This document shows, piece by piece, positions 37,192 to 48,867 of a stretch of 64,000 bases of DNA. Both the position numbers and the translations under genes were made by a program. The DNA is taken from NCBI RefSeq assembly GCF_964204865.1, contig NC_135256.1, forward strand, positions 19,745,703 to 19,809,702. Reading direction: 5' to 3'. The notes under the pieces are model-generated. The model was not told where the DNA came from. It saw only the letters and a program-made list of their open reading frames with translations, and did no database searches. Origin of the DNA: Styela clava. Its lineage: Eukaryota > Chordata > Ascidiacea > Stolidobranchia > Styelidae. Numbering within the stretch: the stretch's first letter is position 1; each line of letters begins with the position of its first letter.

Positions 37192-37260
37192 TGCCTATCT
37201 CAGGAAGTGGACTTAGGCAGATTTTGGTTTTGCCTAAACTGACTATAATTGAGATAGGCA
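37192..37260. repeat. Nested inverted repeats upstream of the transposase-like gene
   Basis: The outer pair is TGCCTATCTCA (37192-37202) and TGAGATAGGCA (37250-37260). The inner pair is ACTTAGGCA (37211-37219) and TGCCTAAACT (37231-37240). A further TGCCTAAGTCAC is at 37062-37073. All share the TGCCTA core. This ends 166 bp before the start codon at 37427 and could be a subterminal transposase-binding array or a promoter element. Confidence 0.7.
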
Positions 37261-37426
37261 CATTTAAACACGCCTGCCCGCATCCAGTTTTTGTACGTTC
37301 TGGTGTCGTTACGACACTCTTCGACTAGCAACGCTTTCTGGTTCAAGTAGGGTGTACTAAAATATATATTTATTTCAACATCTGGACGCTACCGGCAAAT
37401 AATTGTAGTGATCGAATATTAACAGT

Positions 37427-38898
37427 ATGGAGTCCAGGAAGCTGAGAAACTATGCTCTACTTGGAAATGCTTCTGCAAATGATAGTGTCACACGTGGTAA
37501 GTTATTGAACGCCAAACAATGCGGATTTATACGGCGATAGTAGCGAGCGATCTTAATATGTATTCGTATTTAATTTTCACAGATGAGGTGAATGGAGTTG
37601 GAAGTTTTATAGAGCTTCAGCTCGATGGTTGCGAGGGGGATTCCGATGCATATTTATATAGTGAAAGTGGCTATTTACCGTTCCACGAAATACTGTATAT
37701 TAATGTAAGTCTCGATAATCTGGACACGACGAGTATTTCGAACAATACCAATGAAGGCTCTTCTACCAGATCAGATGGCACTATTGAAACCTATGACGAG
37801 CCCTCACCTAACCGAGAAAAGAGACCAGTGCACGATAAATGGAAACAAAATAAAGGAAAAATCAGGCGCCTCCGTGGAAAATCATATAGAAACTGGAAAG
37901 GAAAGAATGTGCCCAATCGTCAACCAGGGCCACCATGTAGATCTGCATTCTGTAGCAAAGTCAAAACTCGCCAGTGTAACGTTGTAGATGAAGATCAAAG
38001 ACTTGCTATGTTCATTAAATTTTGGTCTATGACGACTTGGAATGAACGCAAAATATTCATAAATACTCTGGTTGGGACACATGAGTTTAAACAACAAAGA
38101 TCATCCGGTGTATCTAGGAGAAAATCTTCATATGTTTACAAATTAAAGCTTTCGAATGGTTCTGAGCTGCCAGTCTGCAAAGAAATGTTTGCTTCCACGT
38201 TTGGGATGCCTTGCAGAACTTTGGTATCTTGGATTAAAGATAAAACCTCTTCTAACCAAACAGCTGTTGTTCAAGCAGGTCCGAAAAGTGGAAAGTGTGC
38301 AAAAGTAAGTGATAGGGATAGAGAGTTTATAAAAGAGTGGCTCAGCACACTACCAACTGTAGACTCCCATTATTGCAGAAAATTGCCAAGTTACAGAAAA
38401 ATAAAATTTTTGTATCTAGGCACCACAATATCTGCCATCCACAGACATTACCAAAATGTTGCAGAGGAAGAAAACAGGAGGGTCGTTAGTGAAGCTTATT
38501 TCAACGAGATTTTCCACAGATATAAATACTCAGTTTTCATTCCCCGAAAGGATCAGTGTGATAAGTGTGTAGGTTACAAACATGGTAACATGAGTACAGT
38601 TGAGTATAGCTTGCATATCAAACTGAAGGATGATGCTAGAAAAGAAAAAATAACCGACAAAGATTCTGCAAGTGCAAATAAATCCGTTTGGACGATGGAT
38701 CTACAGGCCGTGCTTTTATGTCCTAGAACGAGAGCTAGTACCTCATATTACAGAACTAAGCTACAGGTACACAATTTCACTTTATATGGTACGAAATCAA
38801 AAGCAGGTTACTGCTACGTCTGGAATGAAACTGAAGGCAATCTTTCTAGTGAAGTATTTGCTTACTTGCAGTTTGAGCATTTTAAGCGAAATTTGTAA
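37427..38898 (+). CDS. Transposase-like protein, two exons, 3' end probably disrupted
   Basis: Exon 1, 37427-37496 (start MESRKLRNYALLGNAS), splices with a GTAAGT donor to exon 2, 37583-38898 (acceptor TTTTCACAG); the junction codon is Asp and the frame stays open for 461 residues. The middle is basic. At the C-terminal side a CxxC knuckle (DQCDKC) precedes WTMDLQAVL, YYRTKLQVHNFTLYG and YCYVWNETEGNLSSE. This pattern resembles a widespread animal family of DDE-type transposase-like proteins, with the Asp of MDLQ as the likely first catalytic residue. The later catalytic part is absent: the frame runs eight codons past FAYLQ FEHF and stops where the repeat at about 38900 begins. Family naming is from memory of motifs. 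It may be a dead transposon or a partly domesticated gene. Confidence 0.7.
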
Positions 38899-39413
38899 TA
38901 ATCCAGCCGAGCCGCATGCGGCTCTCAACAACTTTTCCTGCGGCTCCCGTTAATGTTTTAAAAATTAATTATTTTCAAAGGAACTTTTTCATTGAAAACT
39001 AATCATTGACTCGAAATTAAAATGCTGAAGTCTATTAATTAGTCGAATGGATTCCCCCGTGTTTATTTGCGTAGCGTTGACTAACCTATAAGATGCAATA
39101 GTGACGCAACAGTGAGCGTTTTCGCGGCCAATCGGACACTTTTCACTTGGAAAGATTTTTAGACATGGCTGTAATCATTGGCTTGCTTTCGTGGATTTTC
39201 AGTTTTTGTCGCATTTCCAGATCTTATGTATAAATCAAATAACTCGATGAATATTTTAATTTCTATAGCATTTTGATTTTGTTCCAGTAATCGAAAATAG
39301 TCTCGAAAAATGTGGCGATCATCTCAAGCAGCTACTGCACCGTACATCCTCAACGATTACGACCCGCTTTGAAAACTTATCAGAAATCAAAGCCTAAATA
39401 AATAGCTGTTCGG

Positions 39414-42101
39414 CTAGGGTGGGCAAAATGGAATTTTTTTCGAATCGAATAATTTGAATATTTTTTTTATACATAACAGGGATCCAGAACTTCGGAGGTC
39501 GATACTCCATTTGGAAATTAATAGAAACATTAAAAAGTCGGCAATAAAGCGTTTTTTAATGGGTAATTTTATCATAATTGCTGATTGTCTTTGTCACCGC
39601 GATCGTTTTGGCGGCGATATCCTTAAGTTGGTATTCTATATTTCCGCCCTTTCTCGTTTTTGCAAGAATAAGCGGTCGCCGAATATCAAAATTTCATATT
39701 TCTAGTATACCCTTGCGTTCACATCAGCGACAGCTGTTGAATACATTTAAGGACTAATTTTAGAACCAAATTAATTCTATTCTGAGTTTTATCCTCTGCC
39801 TTGGATTCGATCTTCCTTATCACCGCTTGTAAATTAACCGTGCATGTTTAAAGTGAACGGTAACCGAGATGCAGATATTTATTATAATGATATTTGAGTT
39901 TCTCATGCTTTTCTATGGTGTCCGTGTTATTTTAGTATTAGATAGATAAACCTAGCATATTTACGATTGCGTGAATCCTGCATGTTGATTTAAAATAGCG
40001 ATTAAATAAATTGGCAATAAAGGCATTTCTAGGCCTTTGTGCCTAATAGAGGGTCAGACTCTAATTATACCTAATTCCTTCAAGTTTTATCGTTTTTTTT
40101 TTCAACAAAACAACACCCCGATGGCTATTATAGCTAAAATACTTACTGAGTAATGCTCAATTTTCTTTACGGAATTTGCAAATTCAGCACTTCGCTTAAT
40201 GATTTCGATTATGTCATACCTTGAGGCTTAATTATTACTGCCCAAATGCTTCAAAATTTAACAATTGTAATCATTTTCGATGATAATAGACGCAACAATT
40301 CGTGAACGAGTCAGTGCTTTAAAGGGAGTAGGACTAGAGATGTACCGATACCACTTTTGTCGCCGATACCGATACCGATCCGATACCAGCTAAAAACGCC
40401 GATACCGATACCGATACGCCGATACTACAAAAAGGCCGATATTACCGATATTCCGATACCGATACTATGTAATTATTACTTAATTAGGTGTGCTGTGTAG
40501 GGCAGACGGGTTAAAACAATGGTCTTTGAGCGTTGTTCATAGTACACATTATTTCAGATCGAAAAAAAAGATATATCACATAATATGAAATTAATGTTTA
40601 GTGTTTGCTTCAACTGATTAAGATACATTGTACAGAAACGCTAGTAATCTCGGGGTTCAATTAGAAAACTCATTAAGCCCGGATGTCCCATTTGAACTTA
40701 ATATGAATATCGCGACCTTCGAATATCGTTATTCGTGTTTAAAAGAATATCGAATATCACCCACACATTCTAGCGCCGCCGTCCTACGTTCAAATTAAAA
40801 GCATTTTACAAATATTTTATTTCGTGGCTAATCGTAATCGTCGACGCAATAAGTCAAAGCCAAAATGAAAGAATATCAATCAGCACCGACAAAAAGAAGG
40901 CCTACCTATAACCGTCGAGGATGTTTTTTTACTTTACTATTTTGTAATATAAAATATTTTACAATTGCTATCATATATTTTGAATTTCGGAATTCAGTTT
41001 ATCGATGTCGACGGACTAAATGACACTCGTACTTGACGACAAACAGTCAGAACTTATACCCGTGCCAAAAGTCCATGTGCCGTTGATAAGGACCTCAATT
41101 CCACTGTATGATTTGAAACTGGGCGCCTAGTTGCTTTTTGTCATGTGCTGTGTTGATATATTTCTTCATAATTACTATGTAATATTAAAAATGTCAATAT
41201 TAGAATTTGACAGCGAAAATGGCCAAATTAGTTGAGCTAGTTTGGCTGATGAATAGCTAAAAACACGTGAATCCTATTCTCTCGTGGGGGTGGGGACATG
41301 TATGGCTCATAGCTCACGATCTGTTCAGACAAAAAATAAATTAAAATGTAGTATTCCAACTTATCTTTTAAAACATTCTGGACCATATCAAAAAGATAAA
41401 TATATCGGAAATATCGGCCTTGATTTAACCGATACCGATACATGGCCGATACCGAAAAAATGACCGATATTGCCGATACCGATACCCGATACCGATACAT
41501 CGGTACATTTCTAAGTAGGACATGACATTTCTTATCCGGTTACAACTTAATGAGTGTTTTCCATACAAGTAACTCATACCAGCTTTTGGAAAAACTTTTG
41601 GTCATTTTTAAATCCATGCTATTTACATAACTAGAGTGTTTTAACGACCTAAAATCGCCTTTTTCACAATGAAACGCCTAAAAGTCATTTTAACATTTAA
41701 TTTTAAGCAAGTTTATGTTCGGTAATGCAAGAAATGGCTAATGACATGCCACCAAGCATGCCGAGTGTAAATCTGGGAAATTTATTTTAAATACCTAATC
41801 TGGTTTGACGTTTCTAAATTTACGGAACGGTCGGTACGTTTTTTTTTTTTTTTGCAAATTGATGAATTGAAAGGATACGTTAGGTGCAAAAATAAGCATA
41901 TAACACCACAACGCAAAGACGACTTTTCAAATTTTTTCTGATAGCGAGCGCCTTTGGGAAATATCGCACAATTCACGATTGAGTTGGAGACGCTCGAGTT
42001 CGGTGTCCAAGCAGAGCGGCGCAGGTCACGTGGTACCGGATATCCGAATCGTAAAATGCCATTCGAATATTTTATTATTCGAAAATTTTGCCCAGCCCTA
42101 G
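39414..42101. mobile_element. Middle element of the nested stack (CTAGGG-GGGCAAAAT ends)
   Basis: Left end CTAGGGTGGGCAAAATGG; right end in reverse CTAGGGCTGGGCAAAATTTT. Sub-terminal TTCGAAT-rich sequence is present on both sides. Flanks CTGTTCGG (39406-39413) and TTGTTACG (42102-42109) agree at five of eight positions, so the target duplication is degraded or the borders are off by a base. The interior is interrupted by the element at 40335-41513. No intact transposase frame was seen. Confidence 0.75.
40335..41513. mobile_element. Inner element of the nested stack (CCGATACCGATA-rich, hAT-type)
   Basis: Perfect 8-bp direct repeats AGTAGGAC flank it (40327-40334 and 41514-41521). Ends are TAGAGATGTACCGATA and, in reverse, TAGAAATGTACCGATG. 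Both sub-terminal regions are arrays of CCGATAC/GCCGATA. At 1179 bp it has no transposase frame. Confidence 0.92.
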
Positions 42102-42252
42102 TTGTTACGTGTGTTGTTGTTACGGTGACTTAGTATTTTAATTACGCGCTGAAGGTTTGTTGCTATTTTACCTTGCGTTGTTTGTGTGCGGCTCTTCATA
42201 CCTTTGAGGTTTGAAATGCGGCTCTGGGACTAAAAAAGTTTGAGAACCACTG

Positions 42253-42378
42253 CTTTACACTCTTGAGAGATGAAAACCACACCTTGTGGTCAAATCCATC
42301 CATGGTAAAAAAACTGACAACAAGCATGCAGTGTCTTAATTCAAGCTTCAAAACTTCAAACGAAGTTTATGCGTAATT
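42253..42378 (+). pseudogene. Possible downstream remnant of the interrupted transposase
   Basis: Immediately after the outer element's right end, one frame reads TLLRDENHTLWSNPS and stays open to the TAA at 42376-42378. A short acidic stretch then LWS/IWS is where the second catalytic block would be expected in the transposase-like family. The SDGC-QN motif itself is not present, so this continuation is weak. Confidence 0.25.
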
Positions 42379-42777
42379 CTAAATAAGCACCCCTCCAGAT
42401 AGACATATGAAAAAAATAAACTTACTCGTCAGATTTTTTGCATCTTGTGAGGAAATAAGGCAAGCTCAGATGAAATAATACAGTAAAGTAAACGATACAA
42501 ATTTATTGTCAACAATATAGAACGATTGAATTTGCCATACCCTTTCAGAATTAAGTTAGATTAGCCATGAAAATAATGAAACTTGTATGAAATGCGAAAA
42601 ATTATCACCTTTAAACCAGTCCGTTATGTGATAACATCTGGATAATTTTTCTATTGATTTGTTTTATTACTTTTTACTGCGTTTAATCGTCTGATATTTA
42701 ATTGAAATTTTGGGCTTTATCCGTGATAATAATATATTTTCGACTATTCACCAAATGCACACATTACAGCATAATGC

Positions 42778-45700
42778 TTATGGTTCGGGAAAAGAACACA
42801 CCACACCATACGTAAGATGAGTCGCATCGGCGTTCACATAATCAAATACGTGCCGTTTCTCCACGTACAGATACACTTTGTTCCAGTTTTTTTGGTAAGG
42901 TGCATTCAATAATCCAAAATAAAAAAAACTACCGTACGCGTCTCTCGGAGTTAGTATGCCGGTCTGAAAACAAAAATGAATCTTACGATGGTGAAACCAT
43001 TGTCTGAATATTTTCAGTAAAATCACAAAACGCATTCAAATTTCATCGAAAAAGTGAATAATGCCCCTCCAGGCTGTATATCATAGGCCAATCGATTTTT
43101 TTTTTTACCTTTGTTAAAAATATATGAACAAACGATATAATTTTTGATAAACGAATTTTATACCATTGGGTCGATCGTCACTCCCATCCACACGCTAGTC
43201 CACTTTCGATAAGAAGGCTCTCTCGGGCGGATTTTATTTGATATCAATAACATTATGTCGGCATTCGGAATGACAGCTATTTGCATTGACATCTGCTTGC
43301 AAATATCAACTGCTTTGAAATAGTCAACTTCTTGTTTGCGACGAACTTCTACCCAATAGCAAATTCCATTGAAACTGGTTATGCAATACTCTAAGAAAAA
43401 AAAAATCGAAAATACAGAGGTCCGAAGATGGTGTGTTAGGAATTGCAAAAGTAAAAAGAATAATAGAAGAGAATAATAAGATAGGATTTATATAATTTCG
43501 ACTGAAGCAGTATAAAATTCAATTTATTCCAATTGCAACTTATTTCAGGGGTAAAAATGAACATCGAGTTCAATTTTGGATTTTTCGTAATAAGCTGTAG
43601 TTTGTAAGCTGCGCAGATATTCCAAGATGATATTGGACACGAAATGTACACATGGATCGACTTGTTATTACGGTGACGTTATAATTCTTATCCATGTTCT
43701 AGTTGTTATTAAAAAAATTCTTTTGTCATTAACTACTGATGGGCTAATTGCTTTGACATTTTCGTGGTTATAGGTTTTAATTTTTGCTAGAGGGCTATAA
43801 CTTTTATTTATTTCAGATATTTTTGTGGACTCTATGGGATTCGTTCCTTTGTTTGCGATGACGTCATAAAATAAATAAATGCACACCATTGGGCGGTTAT
43901 GCGTTTTCGTCCATGATCGTTGCGTACTGGTGATCACTCGAAGTCAAGAAGATTTCGGTAGCCTACTTCTACCGTACCGGTAATGTGAAGGATTATGTAA
44001 TACGTTTTTGCTCTCGTGCCCATATATTTGAGCATCACTCTCTTGTTACTTAATGCGATTTTGTTACTTATCGATCTTAAGATCGGTAAGTATATTGATA
44101 GGTATTTGTCTGTATGTATGTCTGTCTGTATGTATGTCTGTATGTATGTCTGTCTGTTAGATGCACGCGATATCTCACGAAAGCGAGATTGAATCTGCTC
44201 CAGATTTTGCATGTGCATTCATCTTATCTCGGACCAGTAGCCTATTGATTTTGGGCGAATTATGTCGTATAATTAGCGAGTTATCAATCAATTATTGATA
44301 TAGTGATCTAGATTTTTGTAAACCGAGAGAATTTTGAAACCCGCCGAGTGTGTGTGTGCGATGCGCAGTGCGCGAGTTACAAGAGCGGATGAATCGAAAC
44401 TGCAGTTTCTGTTTTGGGGGATCCCCTAACTATCGATCGATAAGTCTTCGGTTTCCAACCGATATTCTCGTTTTCTTATCGTTATATATTCAATGAAAAT
44501 TTCACTAAGCAACGGTTTGGCACTTCATATGGAAATTCTGATCACGTTCATATCTACTCCTATGCATTTTCGCGATACCAAGTTATTGTTTTAGTTACCA
44601 AAACAAAGATATTTTCAAGATCAAATATGAGTAACGGCGTATAATCTTTTTTCCTTCTGGTAATTAGAGTTTTTCAAACTGACTTGGTCAGACTGATCAC
44701 CTCTTTTAAGTAAAGGAAAGAAATTCAACAACTAATCCTGTTTCAGATGCGAATAGGCAGACATTTTAATGTTAAAACCATCAGCAAGGCATTGAACATG
44801 GGTTGATGTCTTAAGCGTTAAAACACTTTGAGATGCAAACATTAATATATTTGTACTCAGTAAAGTATAACTTTGCTCAAATCTCCACCATTGCAAAAGT
44901 AACTTCGTGCAGCAACATTCGCGCTGAAGATCGTTTTTGCAGAATGTACATTTTTCACAAATAAAACTGTTCTCGCATGCTGTTCCTTGCCGCCAAAGCC
45001 ATGATATTGCATAAAAAAATGTAGTTATACCACTTACCTGACAAGTCAGGTGGTGCCCCTACAGCTCCATCACCCTTTCCTTTAGGAAGCAAAACAACCA
45101 ACAACGCAATCAAAACGGCCACTAGCACCAGTGCGATAATTACTCCAACCACGATCTTTTTTCGCTTCGATGCTGAAAAATTTTGTTGAATTACGAATAA
45201 CATTAAGGTTGCTAATTTTGATATTGTGTCGATTGCATATACATGTGTATCAAAGGCTGAACATGAAAATGTGAAATTAAAACTGACTTTGAATTTACGT
45301 TCACGAATAATAAAGCAAGTTTTGTCTCTGTTTCCTGGGGTATGCACGTATCAAGTTCAGAAAGTTTGGCAAATGAAAAATACAATGTAAACGTGCATAC
45401 TTCTCTTCCTTTGTTCATTTTTATTAGTCAAAGTGCTGGGTTACAATATCATAGTCTTGTATTTTTTGGAAACAACTTTGACTTCCGTACAGTCTTGCTA
45501 AAATATTGTTTTTGAACAATGCTCGTCTTTTTCTTCACCTGATTAATGAATTCCTTCGAAGTCATTGTATATACACAATTAAAAATTTAAGTAAGTGTCT
45601 CCTAACAATCTTTCTTGATTTTGTAAGTTTCGAAAAATATGTCCCAACTTCTCTGAATTGCTAAAGCTCAACGGACCGCGTACGATGACAGTATGGGACA

Positions 45701-46039
45701 CAATAGCATAGCAGTTATATATAAAATAGATTGATAAACGAATCAACAATCATATAGTTTAAATGTAATGTATTTGCTTTTGTAATTACAGTATTGCACA
45801 ATGAACAAACAGCAGTTTATCATCAGCAATCGATAACACACTGCATTTCGATTGACTACATGCAAACTTTTGTGTATACTAATTGATCTATTCTAATATG
45901 TAATGTATTTACCGCTTTCAGCTGGGTTTGATCCAATGTGTCCGTTGACACTCAGTTTCGATGGTCGATGCTCCAATGTTATTGCTCTACGCCAGCTTCC
46001 TTTAATTTCGTCGTCAACATGTTTCCTATTCGATGTCAT
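42778..46039 (-). CDS. Type II membrane protein with C-type lectin-like domain (four exons)
   Basis: Coding exons in transcript order: 46039-45913, 45172-45038, 43390-43164, 42963-42778; GT-AG introns; 675 nt, 224 residues. A 45-residue cytoplasmic tail (start MTSNRKHVDDEIKGSW) ends in SKRKK, then a single membrane span at about 49-75 (rich in V, I, L and A), a short GKGDGAVG stalk, and a lectin-like fold from about 88. Cys90 and Cys98 form the expected N-terminal pair of the long form, YW follows, Cys118 (DICKQM) would pair with Cys219 (VVCSF), and AVIPNAD matches the usual LA-I segment. The WND calcium motif and the second internal cysteine pair are missing, so calcium-dependent sugar binding is doubtful. 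The start is chosen because positive residues precede the span; the frame is open further upstream. Ligand unknown. Confidence 0.82.
44066..44476 (+). repeat. Dispersed repeat with TATCGATCTTA head, copy 2
   Basis: Starts TTATCGATCTTAAGATCGGT, then a TGTC/TGTA microsatellite, then ATATCTCACGAAAGCGAG, CATGTGCATTCATC and CGTATAATTAGCGAGTTATC. It ends after a second inverted ATCGATCGATAAG and TATTCTCGTTTT. It lies in an intron of the lectin-like gene and matches copy 1 at 5909-6195, being longer. Confidence 0.75.
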
Positions 46040-47163
46040 GGTTGTTACAGAAATTGGGAAATGGAAACGTACAACTTCCTTGAGGACAACTTTCAAATGT
46101 GTTATGAACAGTGAAGCAAATATGTTTGGTACTTTCACTAAGTTTAGCAATCCACTCCACTTACAGCAATCATTTTACATTAGCACCCTTTGAGGCATGT
46201 TCATCCAATATCCCAACTTAACTATCTTAATATATGCTATTATCCATCATTTACTTTATTTGGTTTCTCTTTCCACCGCAGTTTTCATGTATACTGCAAA
46301 TATATCACACAATTTGTTCTAGCAAATACTGTCGATATATTAATACTTAAAGGTTATTCTCAAGCATAAAAATGTACTAATAGTAATTTGTTATAGCCAT
46401 ATTTGTTTTTACCTAATTTAATTTCAAACTGCGTACAATAGACAGAAATTCTGGCTCAAGTGACGCAGAAATTACATCCAGTATTTTTGAATAAATGAGT
46501 TTTTTAAAGGAAGTGAATTGAACGTGTGATAAAATATCGACATGTCAATAAAAAAAAAGAATGCGGCTAGGTTAACCGGTTCAGACCAGGCCTTGAAAAA
46601 TAGAAGCTGAAAGAAATATTGACTGCTCGACAAGTGTCAAATGCGATTGGCTGATGTGCTATTCAATTTAGTGGATTTGAATCCACACCAGGTCGACTGA
46701 CCCGCAGAGCAAAATTACCAAATGTATTAAATAGTTGAGACGTGCTTGTCAATTCGCCGGTCTATTTCAAATGTGTATGATTCCATCAGCGCAAACTTGT
46801 CCAATCGTGTTTTGGTCCATTTTCACGTGACTAAATTTATTTCGGGCACGAACGATTTTACCAAACCTAACTGCTGATAAGATTGACTAGAATAGCATCC
46901 ATTCATAAATCTTACATACGATATGATCCTTCAGAATGTTACATACTATACCTTATTACTCGGTTTGATGTTTCGCAATTTACAAAACGGTCCACTAAGT
47001 TGTTCAACTTACGCTTTTTAATATAACACGTAGTTACGTGAAAAAAAAGTGCATCTCAGTCAGGACGCAAGACATATCGCATGAGAGATAGGGACCTGGC
47101 ATGTAACAGGCCAAATCACGAAACATATTTCAGCTCACAAAACGGAAAAGAAGTCAGAAACCG

Positions 47164-47243
47164 GATCATATGAAGATCCTCCCCCTAAACTAACTATGTT
47201 TATATGATCTAGCCTGAGGGAGGGGTTGGATCTTCATATGATC
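47164..47243. repeat. 16-bp perfect inverted repeat with G/C-tract extension
   Basis: GATCATATGAAGATCC (47164-47179) pairs exactly with GGATCTTCATATGATC (47228-47243). The arms extend inward with CTCCCCCT against AGGGAGGGG. The loop is about 30 nt. Confidence 0.85.
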
Positions 47244-47989
47244 AAGGGTAGATGGGAGGATCCGACCTGACCAATGACCACCACATAAAGATTCTCCTTC
47301 TCGTAATAATAATGAACTAAAGAATGAACAAATTTCTAAGATAGAAATATTTTGCTTGGATATTCAAATTTATCAATATCTCATGGGCGAGACAAATTCA
47401 TGACAAGTTTATTATGGCTTGCTGATAAAATCGGTTGTATGGTGATTTTTCTTCCAAAATTGACTTATAATTCACCCAGATAGCCTCCATGTTACGTTGT
47501 TTGTTGAATGTGTTTTAGTCACGCTTTCATTCTGAAAGTACCAATGACTTCGAAGGAACCATCGCAGTGTTATGTTTGATAAGGAATAATGCAATGATGT
47601 TTTATTAAAATGATATCCATTGGTATACTCAAAATATTGCTTATCATACCAACATATTAAATAAACTTCGAAACATCCCAAGCAGTGGAAAAAATTGAGC
47701 GAAACCAAAGATGCCTCTAAAACTGTGACCATTTAAATACAACAAACCCAGGTTTGTTACGAATTGGGAAAGCTGCAAAATCCGGGAAGATCATCTAAGA
47801 GGCGTCCTGATTGATATGGTAACTAACAACGCTACTGCGTCAAGCAATTGTTATATATATTATCTGGATCAACTGTATTTTTTATAGAATCAAGCTGTAT
47901 TTTTTTAAATTGCTTCAAATCGGTTTGACTTTGATTCGAATATCTTCATTTCGAAATTCTGTAAACTACACCCCTACACTTGGCACTTT

Positions 47990-48080
47990 AGTGGTAGCCC
48001 ATAACTTCACTCAGAAATCGATGTCGTTTATTTCTGAGTGAGTGTCCGTGTCCTTGCTATGAGTAAATTTGTTTGAAAAG
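47990..48080 (+). repeat. Dispersed repeat, upstream of GRIP
   Basis: Shares GTAGCC, TATTTCTGAGTGAG, GTG and TTTGAAAA landmarks, in order, with 54365-54450 in a GRIP intron. Short and diverged. Confidence 0.4.
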
Positions 48081-48867
48081 GGTGCATGTAGCATAGGTGT
48101 AGCTTGGGGGACCATGATCCACGAAATTTTCAACTTTTTTTAAAAAGCGATTTTGCGGCATTTACAGTAGCACACAAATTCGTACGCCTTTCTGTCAACA
48201 CCATTTTGCTCTATTCTCGATCGATTCATAGATAACCCGATATGTGTACGTTCACTGTCAATAATCCTTCATTCAAACGAACCAACCGAAATTGATGAAA
48301 ATGCGCGGTTTTATAGCTTGGATAACTTCGACAACAAAAGCAAGTCTGTGGAGAAATTTTTTAAGATATTGTTAAATATCAATGATTACTTTTATCTGGC
48401 CTTTTTCGGAGCTAAAAACGCGAGTGAGTGTACAACAAAAAATTGTCCCTCCCTCCCCTTCCCCTTTTGAACTGGCTACGTTCTGAAATCATGTAGGTTT
48501 GTATTCATGAATTTAAACTTTAAAGTTACCGGTATGGAGATGGATGTTTTAGAGAAAATTTGCTAGGGTCAAGGGTCGCGAAAACATCCACTTGATATAA
48601 ATTCGCATTTTTTCTAGGGTCAAGGGTCGGGAGACCTCCATTCTGTAACAACTGTGTCTTGTCGGAAACCATCCTAAGGGTTGTGGATGAGATTTGTCCT
48701 GTTTTCAGGTTGACTTTCCGCGGTGTTTGAGGACGATGGGCTACACTCTGGCATTTGTTCTTATACGCATCATATGTGAAATAAAATTGTTTTGAAGCAA
48801 TAAAGAATTAGCAATACAAAATACAGGAAGTTCCAAATTCTGAAATTGTGAATTTACTGCATTGAAA

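Larger units (their letters stand above)
38900..42252. mobile_element. Outer element of the nested stack (GCCGCATGCGGCTC type)
   Basis: The right end, read in reverse, is CAGTGGTTCTCAAACTTTTT followed by AGTCCCAGAGCCGCATTTC, a typical hAT terminus. The left part begins AGCCGAGCCGCATGCGGCTC but lacks the CAGTGGTTCTC start, so it is truncated or rearranged. No matching 8-bp duplication was found. The element is split by the insertion at 39414-42101; its own sequence is about 38900-39413 plus 42102-42252. Confidence 0.6.
46040..48867. other. Intergenic region between the lectin-like gene and GRIP
   Basis: Divergent promoter region with no recognised exon. It holds the inverted repeat at 47164-47243, a dispersed repeat at about 47990-48080 and a doubled CTAGGGTCAAGGGTCG motif (48563 and 48614). 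The GRIP leader must lie just before 48868, where an in-frame TGA at 48841-48843 precedes the start. Confidence 0.55.

Noticed and set aside
44100..44160. CRISPR-like short repeats
   Set aside because: A TGTC/TGTA microsatellite without spacers in a eukaryotic intron.
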